A stretch of 7,537 nucleotides of DNA from Sediminicola sp047612485. Its GTDB lineage: Bacteria; Bacteroidota; Bacteroidia; Flavobacteriales; Flavobacteriaceae. Shown piece after piece: positions 7,082 through 7,537 of this stretch (the first letter of the stretch is position 1; every line of letters starts with the position of its first letter). The stretch lies in contig JBLGAT010000117.1 of NCBI GenBank assembly GCA_047612485.1, positions 1 through 7,537 on the forward strand, read 5' to 3'. The position numbers and the translations under genes are program-made. Below the pieces are notes generated by a model. The model did not search any database, was not told the origin of the DNA, and saw only the letters and a program-made list of their open reading frames with translations.

Positions 7082-7537
7082 ATGAAAAAGTGGCTTATTC
7101 CAGTAATCATTATTGTTGTCATCGTCTTTGGAGTTTACCGTTGGGCCGTTGGCTTCAATAATACGGCGATTGACCTAAAAGAAGCTTCAACCAAAAACTG
7201 GGCAAATGTGGAGAGTTCCTACCAGCGTAGAAACGACCTTATAGACAATTTGGTAAAAACAGTACAAGGGGCGGCAGATTTTGAAAAGGGAACCTTAACG
7301 GCCGTTATAGAGGCACGAGCCAAGGCCACGTCCGTTTCCATAGACCCTACCAATATCACGCCAGAGCAATTGGCAAAATTCAACGAGGCACAAGGAGGCT
7401 TGAGTGGAGCCTTAAAAAGCTTATTGGTTACCGTGGAACGCTATCCAGAATTGAAGGCAAACCAAAACTTCTTGGAGCTTCAATCACAATTGGAAGGCAC
7501 GGAAAACAGGATCAATGTAGCCAGGGACAGATTCAAC
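7082..7537 (+). CDS. LemA-family membrane protein (3' truncated by window edge)
   Basis: The ATG at 7082 opens a frame of 152 codons that runs to the last base without a stop. An N-terminal hydrophobic segment (about 5-18, LIPVIIIVVIVFGV) is followed by a long helical region. This carries the family motifs WANVESSYQRRNDLIDNLV (40-58), YPELKANQNF (121-130) and ENRINVARDRFN (141-152). LemA proteins are usually about 190-200 residues, so roughly 40 residues should lie beyond the edge. The protein is predicted to be anchored in the inner membrane with a helical bundle exposed; its molecular function is not established. It follows the MerR gene by 25 bp with an A-rich leader (ACTATAAAAAATAATTATCA) and no promoter box or terminator between, so co-transcription is likely. 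In this group lemA is often followed by TPM-domain genes, which would be expected past the window. Confidence 0.93.
   Translation, partial: MKKWLIPVIIIVVIVFGVYRWAVGFNNTAIDLKEASTKNWANVESSYQRRNDLIDNLVKTVQGAADFEKGTLTAVIEARAKATSVSIDPTNITPEQLAKFNEAQGGLSGALKSLLVTVERYPELKANQNFLELQSQLEGTENRINVARDRFN

Noticed and set aside
1..7537. CRISPR array, mobile element, tRNA/rRNA or defence system
   Set aside because: I found no regularly spaced repeats, transposase motifs, terminal repeats or RNA gene signatures on either strand by reading.

Overview
The window looks like ordinary chromosomal sequence from a member of the Bacteroidota, most likely a marine-type Flavobacteriaceae. Reasons: moderate-to-low GC by eye; A-rich leaders without Shine-Dalgarno sequences before most starts; promoter boxes of the Bacteroidota type (TAnnTTTG); and proteins typical of that group, namely a long aromatic amino acid hydroxylase, a GSCFA-domain protein, a Bacteroidota-style alanyl-tRNA synthetase, and an M23 peptidase / MerR / LemA cluster. 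The taxonomic call is an inference from gene content and signals, not from a marker gene search.

Layout. Positions 1-102 hold the last 33 codons of a plus-strand gene that I do not recognise, closed by a good intrinsic terminator (122-146). The plus-strand aromatic amino acid hydroxylase gene follows (219-1970). It converges, with only 12 bp between stop codons, on a minus-strand pair: alaS (5644-3029), then a GSCFA-domain protein (2927-1983). Between these two lies a 101-bp gap with an imperfect hairpin just ahead of the GSCFA start. A 103-bp divergent region (5645-5747) separates alaS from a plus-strand cluster. It carries a -7 type promoter box on each strand and a nested inverted repeat. 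The plus cluster is a membrane-anchored M23 (LytM-type) endopeptidase (5748-6725), a small MerR-type regulator beginning 2 bp after its stop codon (6727-7056), and the first 152 codons of a LemA-family membrane protein, cut by the window edge (7082-7537).

How the genes fit together. AlaRS is a housekeeping enzyme with all editing-site zinc ligands intact. The hydroxylase has its full Fe(II) triad and should convert phenylalanine to tyrosine with a tetrahydropterin; its unusual parts are an insert between iron ligands and a C-terminal half of unknown role. The M23-MerR-LemA cluster is probably one transcript concerned with the cell envelope.

I see no mobile element, CRISPR array, tRNA, rRNA, frameshift or defence system, and no evidence of an undescribed multi-gene system. 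The points most worth a second look are the hydroxylase's extra domains, the divergent control region with its palindrome, and the hairpin between alaS and the GSCFA gene.
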